The notes beneath the pieces are model-generated. The model was given only the letters and a program-made list of their open reading frames with translations, had not been told where the DNA came from and searched no databases. From Magnetococcales bacterium HCHbin5 (lineage in GTDB: Bacteria; Pseudomonadota; Magnetococcia; Magnetococcales; Magnetaquicoccaceae), in assembly GCA_002753505.1 (NCBI GenBank), contig PEAG01000019.1, positions 1 through 48,864 of the forward strand: a DNA stretch of 48,864 nucleotides, written 5' to 3'. A program made the translations under genes and the position numbers. This document shows, piece by piece, positions 29,770 to 37,576 of this stretch. The stretch's first letter is position 1; the number at the start of each line of letters is the position of its first letter.

Positions 29770-31722
29770 CTAACCCTTGCCACACCCCCGCATCAAAGTG
29801 GAATAGGCACGGGTAATCTCTTGCGTCTTGCGATGAGCCAACTCCCGCAACTCCAAACCCATGGAGGCAACCATGTCCGGATGATACTTGCGAATGCGCC
29901 GCCGCAACGCCGCCTTGACCCGCTCCGGCGTCGGCTCCCCCTTGAGACCCAATATGCGACGCTCTTGAAAATTTTTCTCCTGCGCCGAAATGCTCGCCTC
30001 CTCACCCTCCTCACAATACCACTCCTCCGGCGGCTCCGGCCGATCCTGACCACGCCGACGCAATACATTCACCTCCGTCTCCAACTCGATCAACCGCGCC
30101 TCCAACCGCGCCTGCTCCAACGACTTGGCCTCCAACCGCTTGTTCTCCTGCTGCAACGTCCGCAACCGCAACTCCAACTCACTACCCTCCATCCCCCCCC
30201 TGCCCGCCTGCTTCAACTGCTTCTCCAACACCACCACCCGAGCCTCCCGCTCACTCAAACGACTGCTCAACGCCCGGTTCTCCAACACCGACTGCTCCAG
30301 TTGCCGCAACGCATCCCGATGAAAAAGCTCCAACTCCATCACCCGCTTCTTCTCCTGCTCCCACTGCTGCTGCAACGACTTGTCATTGTAAATCTGCCCG
30401 GAATATCGCTGAACATCCCCCTGCAACTTGCCAACCTGCTGCTCCAACGCCCGGTTAAGCCCCTCCAACTGCACCACCCGCGCACTCTGCCGCTCCAAAT
30501 CACGCACCAACTCCGCCTGCCCGGTCAAACGATTGGCCAATTGATGGTTTTCCCCCGTCAATTTTTTAACAGTAAAACTGGCCTCCAGATACATGGTCTC
30601 AAATTTGGCCGCCCGCTCCGTCTGCCGATCCAAATCACGCAACAACTCATTGTAGCCGACTATCTTTTCCTCTAACACATTGTTTTCTCTCAGCAACCGC
30701 TGATACTCGGCATAGGAAACCCTGTGGCGGCTCAACCACTCCGCATTCTGCGCCTTCTCCTGCTCCAACCGCTTCAGCAGCTCGCTCTGACCCGCCAACT
30801 TGCCCTGCAAAGCCTCCTTTTCGCTGGTCAATTCACGAATGGCACGGTTCAAACCCTCCAGCTTGCCCTCCAACCGCGCCCCCAACTCCGTCTTCTGGTC
30901 CAAATGCCGGATCACCTCGTCATACTGACTGAGACGGCTGACATACTGTTGCTTCTCTGTCTCCCAAACCTGGGTCTGCGCCTCCAGCGTCCGCAGCCGC
31001 TCCGCCAACAGCGTCGACTGCTCCATCTGCTGCTTGAGCTTTTGCAACAAACTGTTTTTCTCGGCCTGAAACCGCATCGCCAGATTCTGCTGCGACCCCC
31101 CCTGACTCCGCAACGCCGTCAGCTCGTTTTCCAACTGACTCAAACTCTCCAACAACGACTGCTGACCCCGATTGCCCATATCCTCATCCAGAAAAAACAT
31201 GTTGCCCCTGTTGAGAATATAACCCTCCAACTGCTGAACCTTGTCCCGAAAAGTGACCGGATGGCCCTGATACTGAATCACCGTCTCATAAAATATCTCG
31301 TTCTGACTCTCGCTGACGGTAAAATCCAACCGACATTGATGACACGACTGAACCTTGCCCTGCTCCGACTTGGGCACAATGATCACCGCATTGCAACCAT
31401 AGCATTTGGCCCGATAATAGACACTCCGCTCCTGGGTCAAACCGATCCGCTCCACATTCTTGCGGCCCAGCTGCTCATAAACCAGACACTTGCGTTGCCC
31501 AACAATCTCAATCGAATACGGCTTGTTACAGCCGGTACAGTTAAATTTCCAAAACGTCACCGCCAAAGGATAGCTGATGCTCAAAAGCCTGCCACAGGCC
31601 CGGCAATGGGTCGTCAAATAGTGACACTTTCTTGCCGAAGAGTGCTCCCCCTGCCCCATCGGCGGCGGGATCGGTTGACTCCGAGACGGGGTGACTCGGT
31701 GCGCCGCTACTGCAATGCCCAT
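29770..31722 (-). CDS. Zinc-ribbon, coiled-coil and J-domain protein
   Basis: This 650-residue protein has three parts. Residues about 30-150 hold zinc-ribbon-like cysteine pairs (CRACG with CTGC, then CYGC with CHQC). Residues about 165-555 are a very long coiled coil with repeated units such as ELLRDLDRQTERAAKFE and ELVRDLERQSARVVQLE. The C-terminus (about 580-645) is a J domain with HPD at 614-616 and a following RKTQEITRAYSTL helix, so it should stimulate an Hsp70 ATPase. No signal peptide is seen. ATG at 31722 has AGAGG seven bases upstream; a longer frame from 31773 lacks this. It stands alone. A scaffold that recruits DnaK to a target is a reasonable inference, but the target is unknown. 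Confidence 0.85.
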   Translation of the reverse strand: MGIAVAAHRVTPSRSQPIPPPMGQGEHSSARKCHYLTTHCRACGRLLSISYPLAVTFWKFNCTGCNKPYSIEIVGQRKCLVYEQLGRKNVERIGLTQERSVYYRAKCYGCNAVIIVPKSEQGKVQSCHQCRLDFTVSESQNEIFYETVIQYQGHPVTFRDKVQQLEGYILNRGNMFFLDEDMGNRGQQSLLESLSQLENELTALRSQGGSQQNLAMRFQAEKNSLLQKLKQQMEQSTLLAERLRTLEAQTQVWETEKQQYVSRLSQYDEVIRHLDQKTELGARLEGKLEGLNRAIRELTSEKEALQGKLAGQSELLKRLEQEKAQNAEWLSRHRVSYAEYQRLLRENNVLEEKIVGYNELLRDLDRQTERAAKFETMYLEASFTVKKLTGENHQLANRLTGQAELVRDLERQSARVVQLEGLNRALEQQVGKLQGDVQRYSGQIYNDKSLQQQWEQEKKRVMELELFHRDALRQLEQSVLENRALSSRLSEREARVVVLEKQLKQAGRGGMEGSELELRLRTLQQENKRLEAKSLEQARLEARLIELETEVNVLRRRGQDRPEPPEEWYCEEGEEASISAQEKNFQERRILGLKGEPTPERVKAALRRRIRKYHPDMVASMGLELRELAHRKTQEITRAYSTLMRGCGKG

Positions 31723-32091
31723 CGGATACCTCTTTTTGATTAAGATGATGAATGACCACAATAAAAGGTCCAATCACAACCCTGACATGACCGAATACGC
31801 AACATTAATGCAATATAAAGGCCAATCAAAAGCTCCATTTCACAGCGCATCTGCCTGTTTTAATCTTGTAAAACGATTGCAGGGGTCAGCGCATACGGGG
31901 CCATGCCCCTGTGCTTTCCCATGCGCAGCAACCGCATCCTCAGTCAACCCCCAAACCTTGTTTGACTTTTGGGTGGAAACTCCATACAATTCAGCCATTC
32001 TTGCAATGGGACGCTCCGTTTTGCAAACCCTGTCCTCTTGCACATCCATCTCAATCACGCGCCACACTTTCACCAGGGAAAAATCAACGCA
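31723..32091. other. Divergent intergenic region with a decayed repeat
   Basis: These 369 bases lie between divergent genes. Positions 31872-31915 are a degenerate piece of the hairpin repeat (AACGATTGCAGGGGTC, then GGGGC-CAT-GCCCC). No credible gene or clear promoter pair was found in the rest. Confidence 0.5.
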
Positions 32092-32658
32092 ATGGCCCGA
32101 CAATTATTTATTTTGCGACATGCAAAGTCCGCCTGGGATACCAATGCTGCTTCCGACTTTGATCGTCCGTTGGCCAAACGAGGTCAGAAGGATGTCCCAC
32201 TGATGGGAGCCTGGATGCGGGAACAAAAAATGGTCCCCGACTGCGTCATCAGCTCCCCCGCCGAGCGCGCCAGACAAACCGCGTCAGGCGTTTGTCATGT
32301 ACTCGACATCAAAGAGAAAAAAATTTACTGGGACCGTCGGGTCTACGGGGCGGATACCGAAGAGCTGTTGGAGGTGCTCTCCGAACTCCCCAGCAAGGTC
32401 AAGTCTGTCCTGTTGGTGGGTCACAACCCGGGATTGGAGTCGCTGGCGGCCTATCTGGTGGGAGATTTGAGCCAAAAAGCGGCGCAACTCATCTCCCACA
32501 GCGGCGCAACCGAAGGCGAGGCCGGAGAGTATGGCGTCGTTAAAACCGCCACACTGCTCCAGTTGGAGACCGATGAGGAGTGGTCCGCCCTCAAACAGCG
32601 GTGTGCAGCTTTGATCCAGGTCAAATATCCACGGGAACTCTACCCGTCTGCCTCGTGA
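32092..32658 (+). CDS. sixA: SixA-type phosphohistidine phosphatase
   Basis: This 188-residue histidine-phosphatase-superfamily protein begins with the catalytic RHA motif (LFILRHAKSAWD) and has the second histidine in LLVGHNPGLESLAAYL; SSPAERARQTA is also family-typical. SixA removes phosphate from histidine, classically on phosphotransfer proteins. Compared with the short E. coli form it has a slightly longer C-terminus. ATG at 32092 matches the family start, with AGGGA about eleven bases upstream. Its TGA overlaps the ATG of the peptidase gene by one base. Confidence 0.9.
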   Translation: MARQLFILRHAKSAWDTNAASDFDRPLAKRGQKDVPLMGAWMREQKMVPDCVISSPAERARQTASGVCHVLDIKEKKIYWDRRVYGADTEELLEVLSELPSKVKSVLLVGHNPGLESLAAYLVGDLSQKAAQLISHSGATEGEAGEYGVVKTATLLQLETDEEWSALKQRCAALIQVKYPRELYPSAS

Positions 32659-34031
32659 TGGAGGCCATCTTCCACGCGCTGCGCGCCAGTAACGTCGCAC
32701 GCACGCAGCAACTGGAGACCTACCTGCGCATCCCCTCCATCTCCAGCGAACCCCAATATGGGCCCGATGTGGCCCGTTGCGCCCGGCACACAGCCCTTCT
32801 GTTGCAGCAGGCGGGTATGGAGTCGGTCACGGTGCATGAGACAGCCGGCCATCCGGTGGTGGTCGGTCGCTGGGAAAAGGCTCCCGGTTGCCCCACTGTC
32901 TTGATCTATGGCCATTATGATGTCCAGCCGGTGGACCCACTCGATCTCTGGAGTGCAGCACCCTTTTCACCCCGCTATCACGATAACCGCATCTTTGCAC
33001 GCGGGGCCACAGATGATAAGGGCCAAGTGTTGATGCATATTCAGGCGGTGGCAGCCATTCTGCAACAGCATGGCCGCCTGCCGGTCAATGTCATCTTTTT
33101 GTTGGAGGGGGAAGAGGAGATCGGTTCACCGCACCTGCCCGAGTTTATCACCACCCATCGGCGCACTCTGAAGGCGGATCTGGCCCTGGTTTCTGACTCA
33201 TACATGTGGGCAGAGAACAGACCGGCCATCACCACCCAGTTACGGGGATTGGTTTTGTTGGATGTGGTACTGTCCGGCTCCAACCGGGATCTCCACTCCG
33301 GCAGCTATGGTGGCGGGATCGCCAATCCGTTGGAGATGCTGGCCCGCATGTTGGCCACCGTCAAGGACCAGACCGGCACCATTGTCATCCCCGGCTTTTA
33401 TGATGAGGTGCGGCAACCGACTGCTCTGGTACGGCAGCAGTGGGCTCAATTGCCGTTTGACGAGGCACAGTATCTGCAAGCGTTGGGTTTGACCCAGGGC
33501 TGGGGTGAGGCAGGGTACACCCTGTTGGAGCGTATCTGGTTGCGACCCACCTTTGAAATCAATGGATTGTGGGGCGGCTACAATGGACCCGGGGGGAAAA
33601 CCGTGTTGCCCGCCAAGGCCAACGCCAAGCTCTCCTTGCGTTTGGTACCGGATCAGGATCCGGATACCATGGCAGAGCGGGTCAAGGCCTATCTGCTGGG
33701 CATCGCCCCGCCTGGGCTTTCCATCGAAATCAACCGTATTCCGGGTGGTGGCTCTCCGTGTGCGGTGCCGGCCGGCTGGTTTGCGTTGACGGCGGCGCAG
33801 CGGGCCTTGCAGGAAAGTTTTCAGGTCGCTCCGTTATACATTGGTGAGGGGAGTTCCATTCCTGTGGTGGCGGATTTTGCAAAAATATTGGGGATACACA
33901 CCTTGTTGATCGGTTTTGGTCTGCCGGATGCCAATGCCCATGCGCCCGACGAAAGCCTGCATCTGCCCACCTTTCACACCGGAATCGAAAGTCTGGTGCG
34001 ACTGTTTTACCATCTTCGGGACTCTTTTTGA
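32658..34031 (+). CDS. M20-family dipeptidase
   Basis: This 457-residue zinc peptidase has the M20 metal-site motifs: IYGHYDVQPVDP, RGATDDKGQ, LLEGEEEIGSPHL and the late SGSNRDLHSGSYGG dimerisation region, with the end HAPDESLHLPTFHTGI. This pattern is that of cytosolic dipeptidases/carnosinase-like proteins. The start overlaps the sixA stop by one base (TGATG), which suggests coupling. The exact peptide substrate is unknown. Confidence 0.93.
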   Translation: MEAIFHALRASNVARTQQLETYLRIPSISSEPQYGPDVARCARHTALLLQQAGMESVTVHETAGHPVVVGRWEKAPGCPTVLIYGHYDVQPVDPLDLWSAAPFSPRYHDNRIFARGATDDKGQVLMHIQAVAAILQQHGRLPVNVIFLLEGEEEIGSPHLPEFITTHRRTLKADLALVSDSYMWAENRPAITTQLRGLVLLDVVLSGSNRDLHSGSYGGGIANPLEMLARMLATVKDQTGTIVIPGFYDEVRQPTALVRQQWAQLPFDEAQYLQALGLTQGWGEAGYTLLERIWLRPTFEINGLWGGYNGPGGKTVLPAKANAKLSLRLVPDQDPDTMAERVKAYLLGIAPPGLSIEINRIPGGGSPCAVPAGWFALTAAQRALQESFQVAPLYIGEGSSIPVVADFAKILGIHTLLIGFGLPDANAHAPDESLHLPTFHTGIESLVRLFYHLRDSF

Positions 34032-34066
34032 ATTTGAACGATTGCAAGGACTTTTCTTGATCTTCT

Positions 34067-34520
34067 AAAACAATTGCAGGGGTCCGGGGACCGTCACGGT
34101 CCCCGGTGGGGTGCAGGGGCAAAGCCCCTGCTGTCTTGCGCGTTTTCCCAAAGCAAATTTTCGCAGAAAATTTGCGCAACGCGCACAAAACCTGCCCCGC
34201 AGGGGCAGACTCCTGGAGGGCGGCAGCCCGACGCGCACGGTTATGTCGTGGAAAATATTTGGACAAAAAACCAGAACTTTCGAGTTTTTAGCTTCTTGTC
34301 TGACACAAGGCCAGGAGTGTTTTTTTCCAAGCCATGCCCAATTTGGCCAGCGTTCAGTCGGGCTGCCGCCCTCCAGGAGTGCCCCTGCGGGGCGTTTTGG
34401 GCGCGCTGCGCCCATTTGCTGCGCAAATGGGCTTACGAGAAAGCGCGCCCGTTCATGCAGGGGCTTTGCCCCTGCACCCCACTGGGGACCGTGACGGTCC
34501 CCAGGCCCCTGCAATAGTTT
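34067..34520 (+). repeat. Hairpin-array repeat, full copy 4
   Basis: This complete copy lies between the convergent M20 peptidase and XPB-like helicase genes. The core belongs with copies 1 and 5 (TTGGCCAGC before the right arm). Just before it, 34036-34062 holds a fragment resembling the repeat's border and flank (GAACGATTGCAAGG). Confidence 0.9.
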
Positions 34521-34630
34521 GAAAAGATTAGAAAAAGCATGGGCTCGGTCATCATGTTGGCGCATATGGGGCTTAAGCCCCTGCACCCCGCCGGGGAGCG
34601 TGACGCTCCCCGGACCCCTGCCATTGTCTG
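34521..34630 (-). repeat. Short hairpin repeat following full copy 4
   Basis: The same companion unit as after copy 1: an AGAAAAAGCATGGGC flank, CATATG and two hairpins. The outer hairpin reads GGGGAGCG-TGA-CGCTCCCC, a paired change from GGGGACCG/CGGTCCCC that keeps the stem. It reaches to within about 25 bases of the helicase stop codon. Confidence 0.82.
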
Positions 34631-34654
34631 AAAGCTGCACGGACGCAAACCCGC

Positions 34655-36031
34655 TCATCCTCCCCGCTGATAGGCCGCATGCTGACGACGCTTTTCACTG
34701 GTGAATATCTCCGCCGTCCCCTCCGACACCAGCTCATACAAAACCGCCTGCTTGCCAACCCCGGGCCGCAAAATACGCCCCAACCGCTGCACATGCGCCC
34801 GCACCGAACCACTGCCGGAAACAATAATACCCACCGCCACATCCGGCACATCCACCCCCTCATTCAATACATGGGAATTGACCAGGAAAGGCAGATCACC
34901 CGAACGGAACCCATCCAACAACCTTTTCCGCTCGGAAACCCGGGTATGATGGGTGATGACCGGCAAAAAAAAGGTCTCCCCAATGGCATAAGCCGTCGCA
35001 TTGTCATCCGTAAACAATAATACCCGCTCCCCCTTGTGCCGCCGCAACAACCCCCAAACCTCCCGCAACTTGGCCCGGGAGGCCCTGGCCAACCGCTTCT
35101 GCATCCGATAGGCCCGATAGGCCGCCCGCCCCTCCTGGGAACGATAACAAACCTGCACAAACTGACTCCAACCATTGGGCTTGCTCAAGGAGATGCCACT
35201 GCTGCGCGCAAATTCACGATACTGGGCATAAGCCGCATCATAAGCAATACGCTCATCCGGGTCCAAAACAACCGCTACCTGCACCAACCGGTAAGGAGCC
35301 AGATACTCCCCCTCCAGATCCGTAATTTCAGTGCGATAACAAAGCGGACCCAACAGATCATACAGATCCTCTTCCTGCCCGTCAGTCCGCTCAGGGGTCG
35401 CGGTCAAACCCAATCGAAAAGGGGCCATGCTCATGATGGCCGCCAAACGGGTGGTGGTCGCCGGCAAATGATGACACTCGTCACAAATCAACAAACCAAA
35501 CCGGTTGCCAATCTGCTCCATGCGCAAATAAGCGGAATCATAGGTACTCACCGTAATCGATTCCAACTGACTGTCCCCACCCCCCAACAAACCAACGGGC
35601 ACCTTGAAACTGGCCAGCAACTGCTCATGCCACTGCTGCATCAGGTCAAGCGTGGGAACCAGAATCAACGTATCCCGCTGGGTCCGGGCAATGGCCAAAC
35701 GGGCCACCAGGGTTTTGCCGGAACCGGTGGGCAACACCACCACCCCCTGCCGCCCGGCTGCCAACCAGGCGGCAAGAGCCTCGGCTTGATGCGGACGCGG
35801 CTGCAGGGTCTGCTCCAACCGAAAAGCACGCGGCTGAAACTGGCGCGCCTCATCCTGAAACGGAATTTTCAACCGGTGCAAGGTCAATAAAATGGGACCG
35901 TACCGACGCGCCTCCGCCCGAAAACAGTCGGTACGATCATCCCACTTGACATGACCCGCCACCGGTGCCAACTGTTCGCTCGAACCGGTAATCCTTAACG
36001 AACCCTGCTCAAATTGAATCCGTACCGTCAT
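34655..36031 (-). CDS. XPB-like superfamily 2 DNA helicase
   Basis: This 458-residue protein has the helicase motifs Walker A (PTGSGKT, 101-107), a DECH box (LLICDECHH), TATPERTDG, and the C-terminal NEGVDVP and QRLGRILRPG. The N-terminal small domain before the RPHQ Q-motif region and the overall layout match bacterial/archaeal XPB-like and UvsW-like helicases, which open DNA in repair or transcription contexts. It starts 12 bases after the serC stop, so the two are probably co-transcribed. No partner nuclease (such as Bax1) is encoded nearby. Confidence 0.9.
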   Translation of the reverse strand: MTVRIQFEQGSLRITGSSEQLAPVAGHVKWDDRTDCFRAEARRYGPILLTLHRLKIPFQDEARQFQPRAFRLEQTLQPRPHQAEALAAWLAAGRQGVVVLPTGSGKTLVARLAIARTQRDTLILVPTLDLMQQWHEQLLASFKVPVGLLGGGDSQLESITVSTYDSAYLRMEQIGNRFGLLICDECHHLPATTTRLAAIMSMAPFRLGLTATPERTDGQEEDLYDLLGPLCYRTEITDLEGEYLAPYRLVQVAVVLDPDERIAYDAAYAQYREFARSSGISLSKPNGWSQFVQVCYRSQEGRAAYRAYRMQKRLARASRAKLREVWGLLRRHKGERVLLFTDDNATAYAIGETFFLPVITHHTRVSERKRLLDGFRSGDLPFLVNSHVLNEGVDVPDVAVGIIVSGSGSVRAHVQRLGRILRPGVGKQAVLYELVSEGTAEIFTSEKRRQHAAYQRGG

Positions 36032-36042
36032 CTACGGCCCGT

Positions 36043-37131
36043 TCAACCGTGCATGCGCTCAAAATCCGCCATAAAGCTGATCAACGCATCCACCCCCTCC
36101 TCCGGCATCGCATTATAGATGGAGGCCCGCATCCCCCCCACCGAACGATGCCCCGCCAAGGTGACCAACCCCACCTTTTTCGCCTCCGCCAAAAAGAGCG
36201 CATCCTTGCTGGCATCCGCCAAAGTGAACGGAACATTCATCCGGGAACGACTGACCTTCTCCGTCGGACAGTGATAGAAAGAGGAGTTGTCAATGGCTGC
36301 ATACAACTTGGCCGCCTTGCGTATGTTGCGCTGCTCCATGGCCGCCACCCCCCCCTGCTCCTGGGTCCACTGCAACACCAACCCCAGAATATAAATGGCA
36401 TACGTAGGCGGGGTGTTAAACATGGAGTCGTTGTCCGCATGCACCTTGTAATCCAGCATCTGCGGCAGATCCGACCGGCGACCCAACAGATCCCGCCGCA
36501 CAATCACCACCGTCACTCCACTCGGCCCCAGATTTTTTTGCGCCCCCGCATACAACAAACCATAACGGCTGATCTCCATGGGACGAGAGAGCACATTGGA
36601 AGAGATGTCCGCCACCAACGGCACCTCCCCAGACTCCGGTGTATAATAATATTCGGTCCCAAAAATGGTGTTGTTGGAGGTGATATGCAGATAGGCCGCC
36701 TGCGGATTCAACACCAACTCGGCCTGGGTGGGAATACGGGCATAGTTGACCCCCTTGGTGGTGGCCGCCACCCGCGCATCCACCCGCTGCTTTTTGGCCT
36801 CCGCCAACGCCTTCTCCGCCCAACTGCCGGTCAACACATAATCCACACTCTGCTGCTCGGGTTGGGTCAGCAAATTCATCGGAATCATGGAAAATTGCAG
36901 CGAAGCCCCCCCCTGCAGCAACAACACCGCATAACTGTCCGGAATCCCCAGCAAACTGCGCAACAACGACTCTGCCTTGGCAATGATGGCCATATAAACC
37001 TTGGAACGGTGGCTCATCTCCATCACCGACATGCCACTGTCGCCAAACATCACCATCTCGTCGCGAGCCTGCTCCAACACCGGCAAGGGCAACACGGCCG
37101 GACCTGCACTGAAATTATAAACACGTTCCAT
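36043..37131 (-). CDS. serC: Phosphoserine aminotransferase
   Basis: This 362-residue pyridoxal-phosphate enzyme makes O-phosphoserine in serine synthesis. The start MERVYNFSAGPAVLPLPVLE is diagnostic, with GDSGMSVMEMSHRSK, LLLQGGASLQFSMIPMNLL and the cofactor-lysine region YAGAQKNLGPSGVTVVIV. The C-terminal HRSVGGMRASIYNAMP is typical. ATG at 37131 has AGGAG about ten bases upstream. The longer frame to 37212 runs through the terminator of the preceding gene and is rejected. Confidence 0.97.
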   Translation of the reverse strand: MERVYNFSAGPAVLPLPVLEQARDEMVMFGDSGMSVMEMSHRSKVYMAIIAKAESLLRSLLGIPDSYAVLLLQGGASLQFSMIPMNLLTQPEQQSVDYVLTGSWAEKALAEAKKQRVDARVAATTKGVNYARIPTQAELVLNPQAAYLHITSNNTIFGTEYYYTPESGEVPLVADISSNVLSRPMEISRYGLLYAGAQKNLGPSGVTVVIVRRDLLGRRSDLPQMLDYKVHADNDSMFNTPPTYAIYILGLVLQWTQEQGGVAAMEQRNIRKAAKLYAAIDNSSFYHCPTEKVSRSRMNVPFTLADASKDALFLAEAKKVGLVTLAGHRSVGGMRASIYNAMPEEGVDALISFMADFERMHG

Positions 37132-37173
37132 GGATCGATAACTCCTGAATGGGAAAAAAAGATCAAGGGTAGC

Positions 37174-37199
37174 AAAAAAAACCCCGCCGAAGCGGGGAT
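37174..37199 (-). terminator. Rho-independent terminator
   Basis: On the minus strand a CCCCGC-TTCG-GCGGGG hairpin is followed directly by eight Ts. It ends the transcript of the small membrane-protein gene before serC, whose start lies 43 bases further on. Confidence 0.88.
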
Positions 37200-37230
37200 T
37201 TGCACTGCACATTTCATGCTTGCCGGGGCG

Positions 37231-37494
37231 TCAGTGACGGGGCTTTCTCCAGAAGAGAATTTTTCCACAAGCGTCACACTTTTTGATATTTGCAAACAGA
37301 CACAACAAACCAATAACGAAGAGGAGAGGGATGACGATGCGACTGGTCGCAATAATCGGCCCCATCAAGACATCCTGCTTGATGATCTCTCCCGGGTTGT
37401 TCATAATGCCGAACAAAGTGATACCAATGACAAACAAGACGCCAATGACTACAAGAACATGGCTCCGTATCAACGGCTTGGAATGATGATCCAT
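37231..37494 (-). CDS. Small two-helix membrane protein with a cysteine pair
   Basis: This 87-residue protein is not recognised. It has two hydrophobic helices (LVVIGVLFVIGITLFGIM and IVIPLLFVIGLLCLFANI) and a C-terminal tail with CDACGK, which could bind a metal with other cysteines or form a disulfide. ATG at 37494 is preferred over 37506 because GGAGG lies five bases upstream. A strong terminator follows it. It is divergent from comEC, with 82 bases between starts. Confidence 0.65.
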   Translation of the reverse strand: MDHHSKPLIRSHVLVVIGVLFVIGITLFGIMNNPGEIIKQDVLMGPIIATSRIVIPLLFVIGLLCLFANIKKCDACGKILFWRKPRH

Positions 37495-37576
37495 GCTGGC
37501 CTCCATTTTGGGTGTGGACCCCTCAAGCTATGCGGTCATTATCGGCCGATTTGCCCCCCTTGGCAAGGGAAAAAGC

